A DNA stretch of 64,000 nucleotides from Streptomyces sp. MUM 203J (GTDB lineage: Bacteria > Actinomycetota > Actinomycetes > Streptomycetales > Streptomycetaceae). The stretch lies in the NCBI RefSeq assembly GCF_022414595.1, contig NZ_JADWYO010000034.1, positions 1 to 64,000 of the forward strand. Direction: 5' to 3'. Shown here in pieces: positions 42,457 to 51,460 of this stretch (its first letter is position 1; each line of letters opens with the position of its first letter). Position numbers and translations under genes: made by a program. The notes below the pieces were generated by a model. It worked only from the letters and a program-made list of their open reading frames with translations. It did no database searches and was not told the DNA's origin.

Positions 42457-42469
42457 GAGAATGATTCTC
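42457..42469. promoter_or_regulatory. 13-bp palindrome, likely MarR operator
   Basis: GAGAATGATTCTC is a perfect palindrome around a central G in the 79-base divergent region between the marR-like gene and the membrane protein gene. GAACGAT occurs twice just beyond it (about 42476 and 42492). Position and symmetry suit autoregulation. Confidence 0.5.
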
Positions 42470-42516
42470 CATGGTGAACGATTTACACAAGAGAACGATC
42501 AGAACGGATCTCCGCC

Positions 42517-43239
42517 ATGTCGTCAGCGAAGCTCACCCCTGCACCCGCCCAGGCCCGCGAGCGGCGGCGGCCCCAGGGCGGCCCCCCGCCCGGCGTGCTC
42601 GCCGTCGTCTTCACCGCGCTGTTCCTCGCCGGGCTCGTCATCGGCACGGTCATGGCGGGAGGCACCGCCTACCCGTCGCCGTACGGCCCGTCGGCCGACG
42701 TCCTCGGCTATGTGCGGAACCATCAGGACGCCCTCCGGGTCGCCGGGGCCCTGCAGTTCGGAGTCGCGATCCCACTGGGGATCTACGCGGCGACGATGTC
42801 GGCCCGGCTGAACCGGCTCGGCATCCGCGCCCCCGGCGCAACCATCGCCCTGTCCGGCGGAGTACTCGCCGCCGCGTTCCTGGCCTGCTCGGGCCTGGTC
42901 AGCTGGGTTCTGTCCCGCCCCGAACTCCCCGCTGAGCCCGGCGTCGTGCGGGCCCTGCACTTCCTCGCCTTCGCCACCGGCGGGCCCGGACACGTGGTGC
43001 CGCTCGGCCTGCTCGTCGCGGGAATCGCCGTGCCGGGGCTGCTCGCCGGGTTGCTGCCCCGGGGGCTGGCATTCACCGGGCTGGCCATCGCCGCCGTCGC
43101 CGAGTTGTCCACACTGGCCCTGCTCGTCGACGAGGCCGCCTACCTGCTGCCCGTCGCCCGGTTCACCGGCCTCGCCTGGCTGATCGCCGCCGGGTTCCTG
43201 CTGCCGCAACGGCGGCCCCGCAACCGAGCGGAGAGCTGA
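42517..43239 (+). CDS. Six-segment integral membrane protein under MarR-type control
   Basis: 240 aa, about six hydrophobic helices: LAVVFTALFLAGLVIGTVMAGG, LQFGVAIPLGIYAATM, ATIALSGGVLAAAFLACSGLVSWVL in two turns, VVPLGLLVAGIAVPGLLAGLL, AFTGLAIAAVAELSTLALLV and FTGLAWLIAAGFLL. No transport or enzyme signature recognised; DUF-type streptomycete membrane protein. Its only regulatory clue is the divergent MarR gene. Confidence 0.7.
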   Translation: MSSAKLTPAPAQARERRRPQGGPPPGVLAVVFTALFLAGLVIGTVMAGGTAYPSPYGPSADVLGYVRNHQDALRVAGALQFGVAIPLGIYAATMSARLNRLGIRAPGATIALSGGVLAAAFLACSGLVSWVLSRPELPAEPGVVRALHFLAFATGGPGHVVPLGLLVAGIAVPGLLAGLLPRGLAFTGLAIAAVAELSTLALLVDEAAYLLPVARFTGLAWLIAAGFLLPQRRPRNRAES

Positions 43240-43241
43240 CC

Positions 43242-44039
43242 ATGGACGCCGGGATCACCGCGAAGCTGGTGCGCTTCCAGCAACCCGAGAAGGTCCTTCC
43301 CCACCTGCCCGGCCTGGACGAGTCCCGGATCGCCGCCCTGTTCGGCCTCACCCCGTCCGACTACCGTGCCCTGCGCGAGGAGTTCGCCACCCGGACCAGG
43401 GAAGCCGCGGCCGGACTGCTCGCGGACCCCGCTCTCGCGGGGGACGTGGGGCGGCTGCCCTTCGCCCCCGGACAGCGGATCGCCGTGCTCGGGGAGAGCA
43501 CCACGGCCGACCGGCTGTCCTGGTGCGAGATCCTGCGCCACCTCCTCCCCGACGGCACCGGGCTCGCCAATCTCGCGGTGTCCGGGTGCACCACCACCCA
43601 GGCCCTGACGACCCAACTGCCCGCGCTGTCCTCGCAGCGCCCCGACTGGGTGCTGTGCATGCTCGGCGGCAACGACGCCCAGCGCCTCGGGCCCGACGGC
43701 GGAACCCGGCTCGTCAGCCAGGACGAGACCGCACGCAACCTGCGCACCCTGTTCGACCTCTCCGCGACGGACGGTGCCCCCCGCTGGCTCTGGCTCACCC
43801 CGACCGGCGTCGACGAGGCCCGGGTCCGGGCGTACCCGTACTTCCGGAAGGCCCGCATCACCTGGACCAACCGCGACATCGACCGCATCGCCGCGTTCCT
43901 GGCCGACCGGCCGGAACCCACCGTGGACACCCGGGAACCGGCGGCGGGGCGGCACATGGACGACGGTGTGCACCTCACCCTCGACGGGCAGAGGTCCGTC
44001 GCCGCCGCGGTCGTACGTGCCCTCGCCCGCCGCGCGTAA
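43242..44039 (+). CDS. SGNH/GDSL-type hydrolase
   Basis: 265 aa. IAVLGESTTAD contains the nucleophile (Ser86), LAVSGCTTTQ gives block II glycine, MLGGNDAQ block III (Asn144), and DDGVHLTLDGQRS block V Asp/His. The first 75 residues are helical and not part of the hydrolase. No signal peptide, so an intracellular esterase or lipase-like enzyme. Starts 3 bases after the membrane protein, so co-transcribed. Confidence 0.8.
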   Translation: MDAGITAKLVRFQQPEKVLPHLPGLDESRIAALFGLTPSDYRALREEFATRTREAAAGLLADPALAGDVGRLPFAPGQRIAVLGESTTADRLSWCEILRHLLPDGTGLANLAVSGCTTTQALTTQLPALSSQRPDWVLCMLGGNDAQRLGPDGGTRLVSQDETARNLRTLFDLSATDGAPRWLWLTPTGVDEARVRAYPYFRKARITWTNRDIDRIAAFLADRPEPTVDTREPAAGRHMDDGVHLTLDGQRSVAAAVVRALARRA

Positions 44040-44195
44040 CGGCCCGGCGCCGATTCATACCCGTTCGGCCGACGTGCCGTACGTCCGCATGGCGCCGTCA
44101 CTCCGCCAGACTGGGCCGCCGAAACGCCGTACACGCCCCGCCGCACCCCGTTTCCGGAGCCACCGGTGCGGCGGCCTGGCCGAGGAGGGTGACCC

Positions 44196-44390
44196 GTGGC
44201 CGTATCCGTCTCCGTCGTGCTGCTTCTGCTGATCCTGGCGGTGGTCTTCCTCCGCAGTGGCGGTCTGAAGCTCTCCCACGCACTGGTGTGCGCCCTGCTC
44301 GGGTTCTTCCTCGCCGGGACCAGCCTCGCCCCCACCATCTACAACGGGGTGTCCGCCACCGCCGACGTCGTCAGCAGCGTCAAGCCCTGA
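44196..44390 (+). CDS. Small single-pass membrane protein
   Basis: 64 aa from GTG 44196 preceded by GAGGAGGGTGA. VSVSVVLLLLILAVVFLRSG is a membrane segment, LSHALVCALLGFFLAGTSLAP a second weaker one. Similar short proteins are widespread in streptomycetes without assigned function. It converges on the AAC(3)-like gene with 11 bases overlap. Confidence 0.6.
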   Translation: MAVSVSVVLLLLILAVVFLRSGGLKLSHALVCALLGFFLAGTSLAPTIYNGVSATADVVSSVKP

Positions 44391-45195
44391 GCGCGCACGC
44401 GGGCACAGGCGCGGGCCTGTTCCGGACCAGCCAGTCCCGTGCGAAGTCCACCGCCGTCGCCAGACCCAGCACCCGGCACCCGGCTTCGCCCACCCGGCCC
44501 GTCCGCACCGGCACCACACCGGACCGCTCGAGATCCGCTCCCAGAGCGCGGAAGTCGCCGTCGTCCAGCACCACGTCCTCGTACGCCCACCAGTGCCCCC
44601 CGCCGGCACCGTCCCGCACCACGCACCGATAGGTGCGGCGGGGCGGCTCGGGCACCCGGTACTCGGCCAGATGGAACGCCGTGCAGGTGTCGAATCCCGT
44701 GCCCAGCATCAGGATCCGCGCCCCCCGCTCGTACAGCCGGGCCGGCGGTGAGTCCTCCCCGAAGTGGCAGTCGGGGCGGTGCCCCCGCACCACCTCCGCC
44801 GCACGCGGCCCGAGCGCCGCGAACGACGCCTGCGGATGGGCGCTGCGCAGCGCCCCCGGCGCCGTACGCACCAGTTCCGCCAGGACCCCCACCCCCGAAG
44901 ACGGCATGGCCAGCGGATCGTACGGCTCCATCGCCGCCCGCACCTTTGCCGCCTGCGCCTCGCTCAGCCCGCGCACCCGCTGCCGGTACGCCGCCGAGGA
45001 GTCCGAATTGTGTGCCGTGAACGCCGGGACGACCAGCGTGCCGTCCGGCCCGAGCGCCGTCCGCAGCGCCCGCAGCACCGCCGCGCCCCCGCCCGCCACC
45101 GGGCCCACCGCCCGCAACGACGCGTGCACCAGCAGGAATCCGCCCGGTCCGACCCCCAGCGCGGACAGCCGCGCCGCCAGCTCTCCCTCGTCCAT
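44380..45195 (-). CDS. Aminoglycoside N(3)-acetyltransferase-like protein
   Basis: 271 aa, full length for AAC(3). GFLLVHASLRAVGPVAGG, GTLVVPAFTAHNSDSSAAY, PLAMPSSGVGVLAELVRT, AHPQASFAALGPRAAEV and MLGTGFDTCTAFHLAEYR follow the family in order. Such enzymes acetylate the 3-amino group of 2-deoxystreptamine aminoglycosides, but many chromosomal streptomycete members have other or unknown amine substrates. ATG 45195 was taken as the family N-terminus. Resistance activity is not implied by sequence alone. Confidence 0.78.
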   Translation of the reverse strand: MDEGELAARLSALGVGPGGFLLVHASLRAVGPVAGGGAAVLRALRTALGPDGTLVVPAFTAHNSDSSAAYRQRVRGLSEAQAAKVRAAMEPYDPLAMPSSGVGVLAELVRTAPGALRSAHPQASFAALGPRAAEVVRGHRPDCHFGEDSPPARLYERGARILMLGTGFDTCTAFHLAEYRVPEPPRRTYRCVVRDGAGGGHWWAYEDVVLDDGDFRALGADLERSGVVPVRTGRVGEAGCRVLGLATAVDFARDWLVRNRPAPVPACALRA

Positions 45196-45832
45196 GGCGG
45201 CCCATCGTAAGGGCGGAAACCGCGCCGCCCGACACCAGAAGGAGCCAGATCGCGCCCCGTTCACCCGCTCCGGGGTCATCCGGTACGGATCCGCCGTGAG
45301 CGGGCCGACGGGAGCCGATCGGTGCTGCACAAGGACCGCGTGTCCAGTGGGATACGAGCAACGTGTCATCGCCGCGGTCCAGGCGGAGCGGGAGCGTCCC
45401 CTGCCGCCGCGGGAGGAGGCGACGGAGACGGCGAACACCACCGTCAGGCCGAGCGCCGCGGCGGAGCCGCCGGGCCTCCTGCCCTGCCCCGACCCCGCGT
45501 ACGTCCCGGGCGTCAGACACGCGCGGGGTGAGGACGGCCTGCTCGCCCCGAGACCGTCCCCGGGCGCACCGGGACGCCGCGTCCACCGGAGAGGTCGCCG
45601 GGAACGCCGGGCGGGCCACGGGAGGCCGCCGACCGGTACGCGGCCGAGTTGACGGAAGCCTGCCCCGCCCCGGACGAGAACGTGTCCGGTGACGGGGGCG
45701 AGGGCGCCGGGTCCGTCCCCGACCGGCGCGGCGCCGGGGACGACCAGGGGACGTGTCCGGAGGCAGGTTCCGCCGAGCCGCCGGCTGACTTCCCCCGGCC
45801 CGCGCCCGGTCGCTTCGGCCCGGCCATGCGGC
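45196..45832. other. Gene-poor stretch
   Basis: No gene that I can support. A plus-strand frame near 45350-45650 reads GYEQRVIAAVQAERERP and PREEATETANTTV before becoming Arg/Pro-rich. It has no start with a ribosome site and no recognisable domain, so it may be a decayed coding sequence. Confidence 0.3.
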
Positions 45833-46831
45833 TCAGCGGGTCACGCGCACCGGGACCGTGTCCGAGAGCACCGCGCGGCCGTCCTCCGGGGAGTCCCAGA
45901 ACGCCGTCAGGACCCCGGAGCCCGGCCGCGTGGCCGTGTACGGGATCGTCAGGTCGTACGTCCCGCGCGTGCCGCTGCCCGACGTGGCCGTACCGAAGAC
46001 GTCGGCCACCGTGGCACCGCCGCCGTCCGTGAGCCTGAAGCGGATCGTCGCCTCGAAGGTGTTCGCGCTGCCCCACACCCGGACCGGGGAGCGTACGCTC
46101 TCCCCGATCATCGGGGACTCCACCAGGATGTCCGGCGTGAGGTCCTCGAAGTCCTGCCGCCCCACCGGCCTGCCGAGTTCGACGCCCTCACCGCCGAAGG
46201 CCTCCACCGGTTCGCCGTCCAGCGCGAACCGCACCTTGTCGATGGACGAGAACCGGGTCGCCGTGAACACCACCTGCGCCAGCCGGGCCCGCATCGACAG
46301 CGTGCCGCCCCCGTCGTCGTAGCGGCCCGACAGGTCCACCGTCGCGATCCGGTCACGCACCACCACGGAGTTGAGCCGGGTGCCGGAGGGGATCGAGGTG
46401 GAGCGGTCGTGCCCGCGTTCGAAGCCGTTGGGCCCTGACAGAAGGGCGCGCAGTGCACCGTCGGCGGTGGCCGGCCCGGCCACCGTACGGGGAGCGGGGG
46501 ACACCTGCTCCCCGTTCAGGAAGTAGACGGCGACCCGTACCCGCCGCGCCCCGCCGTCCGGCGTCGGAGTCCCGGGCGGCATGGAGACCGCGGGCGCGTC
46601 CGGCCCGGTCCCGGCGGGCGTCGGATCGGCGGGTGCGGACGTCCCGGGCGCCGGCGTGCCCGGGACGGCGGTTCCGGGCACAGGGCTCGGGGTGGGGGCC
46701 AGGCCCGGCGCCCCGACAGCGGCCCCCTCCCCACGCTCCCCGCACGCGGCCAGCCCGAGCGGCAGCAGCAGTACGGCGGCGAGCGCCGCGGGCCGGAGAC
46801 GCCGGAAGCGGCGCGGCGGAACATGGCTCAT
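45833..46831 (-). CDS. GerMN/Gmad2-domain lipoprotein
   Basis: 332 aa. Lipoprotein signal ending GLAACG (Cys30), a Pro/Thr/Ala-rich linker (PGTAVPGTPAPGTSAPADP), a GerMN domain with VYFLNGEQVSPAPRTV, GALRALLSGPNGFERG and VRDRIATVDLSGRYDD, and a C-terminal Gmad2 immunoglobulin-like domain from DILVESPMIGESVRSPV to DTVPVRVTR. Probably a cell-surface envelope or sporulation-associated protein. ATG 46831 has GGAG seven bases upstream; ATG 46849 is an alternative adding six residues and would begin inside the flanking hairpin. Confidence 0.78.
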   Translation of the reverse strand: MSHVPPRRFRRLRPAALAAVLLLPLGLAACGERGEGAAVGAPGLAPTPSPVPGTAVPGTPAPGTSAPADPTPAGTGPDAPAVSMPPGTPTPDGGARRVRVAVYFLNGEQVSPAPRTVAGPATADGALRALLSGPNGFERGHDRSTSIPSGTRLNSVVVRDRIATVDLSGRYDDGGGTLSMRARLAQVVFTATRFSSIDKVRFALDGEPVEAFGGEGVELGRPVGRQDFEDLTPDILVESPMIGESVRSPVRVWGSANTFEATIRFRLTDGGGATVADVFGTATSGSGTRGTYDLTIPYTATRPGSGVLTAFWDSPEDGRAVLSDTVPVRVTR

Positions 46832-46849
46832 CACGGTCTCCGAACCCAT

Positions 46850-46881
46850 GGTGTTTCCTGGTGACCCCTCCAGGAAACACC
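46850..46881. promoter_or_regulatory. Perfect 12-bp inverted repeat immediately upstream of the GerMN lipoprotein gene
   Basis: GGTGTTTCCTGG (46850-46861) and CCAGGAAACACC (46870-46881) are exact complements around an 8-base spacer. The repeat lies 18 bases upstream of the favoured start. It could be a repressor operator or a leader hairpin that masks the ribosome site. Confidence 0.65.
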
Positions 46882-47240
46882 CTCCGCGCCCGTTGCAGAA
46901 GAGCGGCAGGGAGCCCACACGGAGGACGTTCTGGAGTGCGCCGGGAGCGTGTCCGGGGCGCTCGCGACGCCCGGGGGAGCGTCGTCCCCCACTGGGCCGG
47001 ACCCCATCCGCGCACCTGCGTGGCAGCATGCGGGGTTCACAACGCCGCGTCAGCGGTCCCACCGGCCGTCCCGGCCGGCGTCCTCGCGTCGCCCCCGAGT
47101 CCCGGGACCCGCGGGCCCCGGGACTCGAAGCGGGGCCCGCCGGCCGCGCGGGTGACGGTCCGGGAGCGGTTCACGCCCGGCTGCCGTCGACCTGCGCCCC
47201 TTGCCCGGCGGCAGCGGCTCGATCCGCTCCCACAGGTCCG
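46882..47240. other. Intergenic region between lipoprotein and transglutaminase genes
   Basis: About 360 bases with no supported gene. It should hold the promoter of the leftward lipoprotein gene near 46890-46960 and the 3' untranslated end of the transglutaminase gene. Short GC-rich inverted stretches are present but none stands out. Confidence 0.4.
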
Positions 47241-48485
47241 TCACCGCCAGCCTTGCTCCACCTTGGCGGGTGCGGTGTTCCAGCTCTTGGGTATGAACGT
47301 GATCACGTAGGTTCCGCGGTCGAAGTCGCTGTACCCGGCCGACCAGTTCCGGAACCTGCTCTCGTATACGCGCATGGGGCCCACGTCGCTGTTGGGCGCG
47401 TGATAGTGGTTGGCGTGAGTCCAGATGGTCTTGTCGGCATTCGCCTCGGTCTGCGCCCCGAACCAGCCGTAGTCGAAGTTGACCCACCGTTCGCCAGGCT
47501 TGGCGGGACTGCGCGAAACGTTCCTGTCCCTGGACATGTCGACCAGGCCCGTGTCCCGGTCGGGGCGGAAGGCGTTGGGGTCGCCGTACTTCCTCTTCTC
47601 GGATGAGCCCCACCAGTCCTGCCCGCTCCAGAAGTGCTTCGAGTAGATCACCGCCTTCATCCTGGACGGGTCGTAGTTGCCTCCGTCCCTCGCCTTGAAG
47701 GACGGTGTGTTCCTCAGTGCCGTGTAGAAGTTCGAGCGGCTGCCCTCGTGGAGCAGAGCGTCACCCTTGTCCGCGAGCTCCTTCTTGAGTCTCTCGAGGT
47801 AGGTTCCCTCGTCGTGGGAATTCGCCAGCGCCTTGTTCATGACGGACGCCACGTCGCGCGCCCGCTCGAAACCCTTCCTCTCATCGAAACTGTCCTTGGC
47901 GATGCGTCCCTCGAACTCCGCCTGTGTTTCGTTGGGGCGGGGGCTCGTGTTCTCGAGGTCGTTCTCGTACTTGTTCTCGTCGAAGTACGAGAAGGCCAGT
48001 CTGTTCGTCGGGTAGGGACCCGAATTGACCCAGGTGATGCCGACGCAACCGTAGGACAGCTTCTCCCGCTGCTCCTCGGTCATCTGCTGCTTCCTGCCGT
48101 CGCGATGACTGTAGACCTGCTGCCACTTGCGTATGTAGTTGTTGACGACCGTGGTGGCCCTGCCCCCGTAGGCCCGGTACGCGTCAGGCATCCTGTCGAG
48201 CGGCTCGGCGGGAGGGGTTTCCCTGCTGGAGGCCCGGGAGAACGCGCCGGCGCTCGGTGACAGGTCTGCCGGGGACTTCCCGGGCCGACTCAGCGACAGG
48301 GCTCTTTCGTTGAGTGCGTTGATGTTCTTGACGTCCTCCGCCGTCAGACCATGCGTTTCGGCGTAGGACCCCTTCTCGCCCTCGTCGGCGCTGCTGTCGG
48401 CCACGCTGGCCGACGGCATGAATCCGGTGGTGCACACGACCGCGCCCAAAGCGGCGAAGACGAGAAAGCTCTGATGTTTCTTCAT
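47241..48485 (-). CDS. Secreted microbial transglutaminase (prepro-enzyme)
   Basis: 414 aa, matching the S. mobaraensis prepro-transglutaminase in length and motifs. Signal peptide 1-30, a pro-region to about residue 83, then the mature enzyme with TPPAEPLDRMP-like start, NNYIRKWQQVYSHRDGRKQQ, YGCVGITWVNSGPYPTNRLA (nucleophile Cys147, mature Cys64 equivalent), KAVIYSKHFWSGQDWW, NFDYGWFGAQTEAN (Asp) and WTHANHYHAPN (His). It forms gamma-glutamyl-epsilon-lysine crosslinks outside the cell and is activated by protease removal of the pro-region. The C-terminus NTAPAKVEQGWR matches the family. Confidence 0.95.
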   Translation of the reverse strand: MKKHQSFLVFAALGAVVCTTGFMPSASVADSSADEGEKGSYAETHGLTAEDVKNINALNERALSLSRPGKSPADLSPSAGAFSRASSRETPPAEPLDRMPDAYRAYGGRATTVVNNYIRKWQQVYSHRDGRKQQMTEEQREKLSYGCVGITWVNSGPYPTNRLAFSYFDENKYENDLENTSPRPNETQAEFEGRIAKDSFDERKGFERARDVASVMNKALANSHDEGTYLERLKKELADKGDALLHEGSRSNFYTALRNTPSFKARDGGNYDPSRMKAVIYSKHFWSGQDWWGSSEKRKYGDPNAFRPDRDTGLVDMSRDRNVSRSPAKPGERWVNFDYGWFGAQTEANADKTIWTHANHYHAPNSDVGPMRVYESRFRNWSAGYSDFDRGTYVITFIPKSWNTAPAKVEQGWR

Positions 48486-48786
48486 GAAAATCGATGACTC
48501 CCTTGTGCTGGAACTCTTGAAACGAGGGCGTGCGAGGGGCACGACCCGATGGAGGGGTTCGGTGAGCTGCGGCTCAGGGCCTCGGAGGCCCTGTCCCGCG
48601 TCCGTGCGCCGCAGGCGGAAGAGGCGGCGCCGCGAGGGGAAGGAGACGCGGTGGACGCGGGAGAAGCCGGCGGCGGCGCGGACGTGGCCCGTCGTCACCG
48701 CGGTCGCCGCCGCCGGGCGGCTGGGCGCGACTCGGTCCCTGACCGCCGGGGCCGGCCGCCCGGGGCGGCGGCGGTACGGCGGCTCG
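48486..48786. other. Promoter region of the transglutaminase gene
   Basis: About 300 bases between two leftward genes. No coding signal. It should include the transglutaminase promoter and the 3' end of the gene at 48787. No terminator or operator stood out. Confidence 0.35.
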
Positions 48787-49254
48787 CTACATCAAGGTCG
48801 TCGCCGTGGCGACGACGCGGGCCCGGTCCGGGCGATCGGGGTCGCCGTAGCGGACCTCGACACGCGGGTGGGACCGCATGAAGTCGGTGTCGACCAGGCG
48901 GACCTGGCCGGGGTGGTCGACCGTGCGCACGACGATGTCCGTGTCGAGGAAGAAGCCGAACTCACCCGTGGCCGGGGCGTAGACGAAGAACTCGCGGCCC
49001 TCGAACTCCTGCCGCATGACGCTGTCCGTCAGGACCAGCGACCAGAAACCCGCACAGTGGCCCGCGGGGCACATCAACCCGAAGTCGGCTCGCAGGCCGT
49101 CCAGTTCCATCCCGTGGAAGGGGTTCTTGCCGTCCGCGTTGATCGTGATCGCGGTTTCCGGGGCGGCCGCCCGGGCTCCTTGAGTGAGAGGCAGGGCGAG
49201 GGCCGCGGTCACCACGACGCCGGTGAGGGTGCGGAGAGCGGTTCGACGTATCAC
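48787..49254 (-). CDS. Secreted protein of unknown function
   Basis: 155 aa. A Tat/Sec-like signal RRTALRTLTGVVVTAALALP with cleavage near ARAA. The mature part has LMCPAGHCAGFWSLVLTDS, one possible disulfide, and REFFVYAPATGEFGFFLDTD and EVRYGDPDRPDRARVV. I do not recognise a family. It is upstream of the transglutaminase gene on the same strand but 300 bases apart, so linkage is only suggestive. Confidence 0.7.
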   Translation of the reverse strand: MIRRTALRTLTGVVVTAALALPLTQGARAAAPETAITINADGKNPFHGMELDGLRADFGLMCPAGHCAGFWSLVLTDSVMRQEFEGREFFVYAPATGEFGFFLDTDIVVRTVDHPGQVRLVDTDFMRSHPRVEVRYGDPDRPDRARVVATATTLM

Positions 49255-50004
49255 GTCTCGGCTCCTGGGTGAGTGATCAGATCGTTACGAGGGGTGATCA
49301 TGTCTGTGCGCTGATTCCCCGGCAACACCATGGCTGCAGAATCGGCCACTCCGGTATGAAGAACGATATCTAGCCGTTTATGCGAACCAGTCGTAAGAGG
49401 AGCCGGTGTGATGCGGCAGCGCTCGCCCGCTCCTGACGTGTGGTCCGTGGTCAGGCCGGTGCCGATGCTGCCGGGCACCCGCGGCGGACGGTGACGTCGT
49501 CGCCGACCGGTATGAGGAGCGAACTTCCACCGACTCGAAACCGCAGCTCATAGGGCTGGAGTGAGTCCGCGCAGCAGGTACTGCGGCGACACGGTCGGTC
49601 CCGGGCCTACGTGTCTTCGACGAGATCACATCGTGCGGACAATCCTGTGTGCGGCGGTCGCCTGCCGAAGCGGCAGCCGGTGACGCGCCGGATCACGCCG
49701 TTCTCTGAGCCGGGGACACGATCACGAGTTGTGCTGTGCGGGTGTCTCCAGTAGAGGAGGCCGCACGGGAGGGAGAGACGCGGGCGTCGTGGAGTGCGGT
49801 GTGGCGTTCCCGGCGGGCGGCGCGGCGGATGAACCGGTGGGGGCGGGCGACGGTCCCCTCGACGACGTGCCGGAGTTCGCCAAGGCCTTCTCGATGTCCG
49901 GGTCGTCCCTGCGGGAGTTGACCGGGAAGGTCCGGTGCCTGGCGCAGTCCGCGGCACGTCGGGGCCGAAGGCCGCAGGTCTCGCCCGCCTGCTGGATGAA
50001 CTCG
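49255..50004. other. Gap with decayed coding remnants
   Basis: No intact gene. The minus strand around 49490-49570 reads PYELRFRVGGSSLLIPVGDD and VTVRRG then stops, and a plus-strand frame near 49790-49990 reads DDVPEFAKAFSMSGSSLREL. Both look like short fragments without starts. The leftmost 120 bases are AT-richer and are the promoter side of the secreted protein gene. Confidence 0.35.
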
Positions 50005-50742
50005 CTACGGGACGCTCCTGCGCAGGAAGGACTCAAGCTGTCCCGCGAAGCCCGGTGCTGCGGCGACGAAGTGACCAGAGCCCGGATGCACGCTGCGCCG
50101 ACCGCCGAGCGCCTCCGCGAGAGCGTCGCAGATCCGCTCGAGCGCGGCCGCGTGGCCTCCGGAAACGACGAGGACCGGGACACCGGCATCGCGGATCGCC
50201 TTGAGGCGCGGGCGCGCCTCGCTGGTCGGCCGAGCACCGTGTGCGCGGCGAACGCCCGCGATCACTTCTGCCGGGAGCGGGCCGTCGCCGACGGGCGCGC
50301 CCGCGAGACGGAGGAACTCGCGCAGCTCGGTCGGGTCCGTGTCCATCCCATGGGTGAGGACGGCGTCGCCGATGCGCTCGAGTCGCGCCACCTCGGGATC
50401 GTCGGGGAGAAGCCGGTTGAGCGGTGGTTCGATCAAGGTGAGCGAACGGACGCCGTCCGGCGCGGCAGCGGCTGCGATCAACGTTCCGAGGGCGCCGTAG
50501 GAGTGGGCGACGACGTGTGGGCGGCGGACGAGCAGCGGCGCGAGGTCCCGGGCGTCCACCTCGAAGTCCTGACGCTGCTGCGGCGGTGGACTCGGTGGAC
50601 AGCCACGTCGATGGACGTACGCCAGAGTCCACCGGTCGGCCAGCGGAGCGATGGCGCCCCACGTCGCCCGCGGACCGGCGCCGCCGTGCACCAGCAGGAC
50701 CTCCGGCCCGGAACCATTGCGCGCCACCACGATCTCGCCCAC
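50005..50742 (-). CDS. Alpha/beta-hydrolase
   Basis: 245 aa from GTG 50742. VLLVHGGAGPRATWGAIAPL (oxyanion), AHSYGALGTLIAAAAAP (nucleophile Ser), VPVLVVSGGHAAALERI (acid position occupied by a Gly-Gly-His segment, less usual) and PGSGHFVAAAPGF (His). Small-molecule esterase or lactonase-like. An upstream in-frame extension exists but reads as non-coding arginine/serine-rich sequence. Confidence 0.75.
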   Translation of the reverse strand: MGEIVVARNGSGPEVLLVHGGAGPRATWGAIAPLADRWTLAYVHRRGCPPSPPPQQRQDFEVDARDLAPLLVRRPHVVAHSYGALGTLIAAAAAPDGVRSLTLIEPPLNRLLPDDPEVARLERIGDAVLTHGMDTDPTELREFLRLAGAPVGDGPLPAEVIAGVRRAHGARPTSEARPRLKAIRDAGVPVLVVSGGHAAALERICDALAEALGGRRSVHPGSGHFVAAAPGFAGQLESFLRRSVP

Positions 50743-51460
50743 GGATGCGAGGGTAGCGGCGCACGGTGAGAGCCGGCCCGTACTTCGACCTGTGCTGCCG
50801 AAAGGTTTCTCGTTCTCGATCACCCGGTGGGGCAACCGCCGCGCGAGCAGGTGGACTTTGATCGAGCATGTGCTCCGAGGACGCGGCAGCCCGACCCCCG
50901 GCCTCGGTGCTGCCGCCTCGGGCCGCACGTCACCACAGCGGATCCTGTGCCACCTCCACAGCCGGGGCGAAGACCCGCCGTCCCTGTTCCCGGCCGGGCC
51001 TCACGCGATCGTCTGCGCACGTGAACCGCCCGCAGTTCGTGGACCGCCGCGCTGGACGCGTTGTGCCTGGCACCCGGGGACGCCACCGCCGCCGTTTGCC
51101 GTCCGCGCGCAACTGCGCCTCGTCCGTCCGCCGCGGCCGGCCTGCAAAGGCCCTGGGAGGAACCAGGCTCCCCGGACAGGCTCACCCCGCTCGCGTCAGC
51201 CGGGACTTTCGGGACGTCCCTTCAAGGGCCGACTGCCCAGACAGAGCGCCGAAGCGCTCCCGCCCCGGGCCTGGACGGCCGCCGGTCCGTAAGAACACCC
51301 GGCTGACTTCTCCCGTCGCGACATACCCCCGCAAGACGCAGCGGACCCAAGCGGCGAACGAATGCGTCAACCGCCTCCACCACCCCGCCGCCAGGATGAA
51401 TGCCAGGCTTTGCGGGCGGGGTGTGGCCGTCTGACGGGGCTGTCGTGTCATCCAGGCCGA
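50743..51460. other. Gene-poor stretch
   Basis: About 700 bases. Frames are open on both strands because of GC bias but are Arg/Pro/Ala-rich, without ribosome sites, domains or codon periodicity that I can support. No RNA gene or repeat seen. Confidence 0.35.

Noticed and set aside
49470..49580. Minus-strand coding-like fragment PYELRFRVGGSSLLIPVGDD
   Set aside because: It reads like protein but is only about 35 codons with no start, no ribosome site and frame loss upstream; kept only as a decayed remnant.
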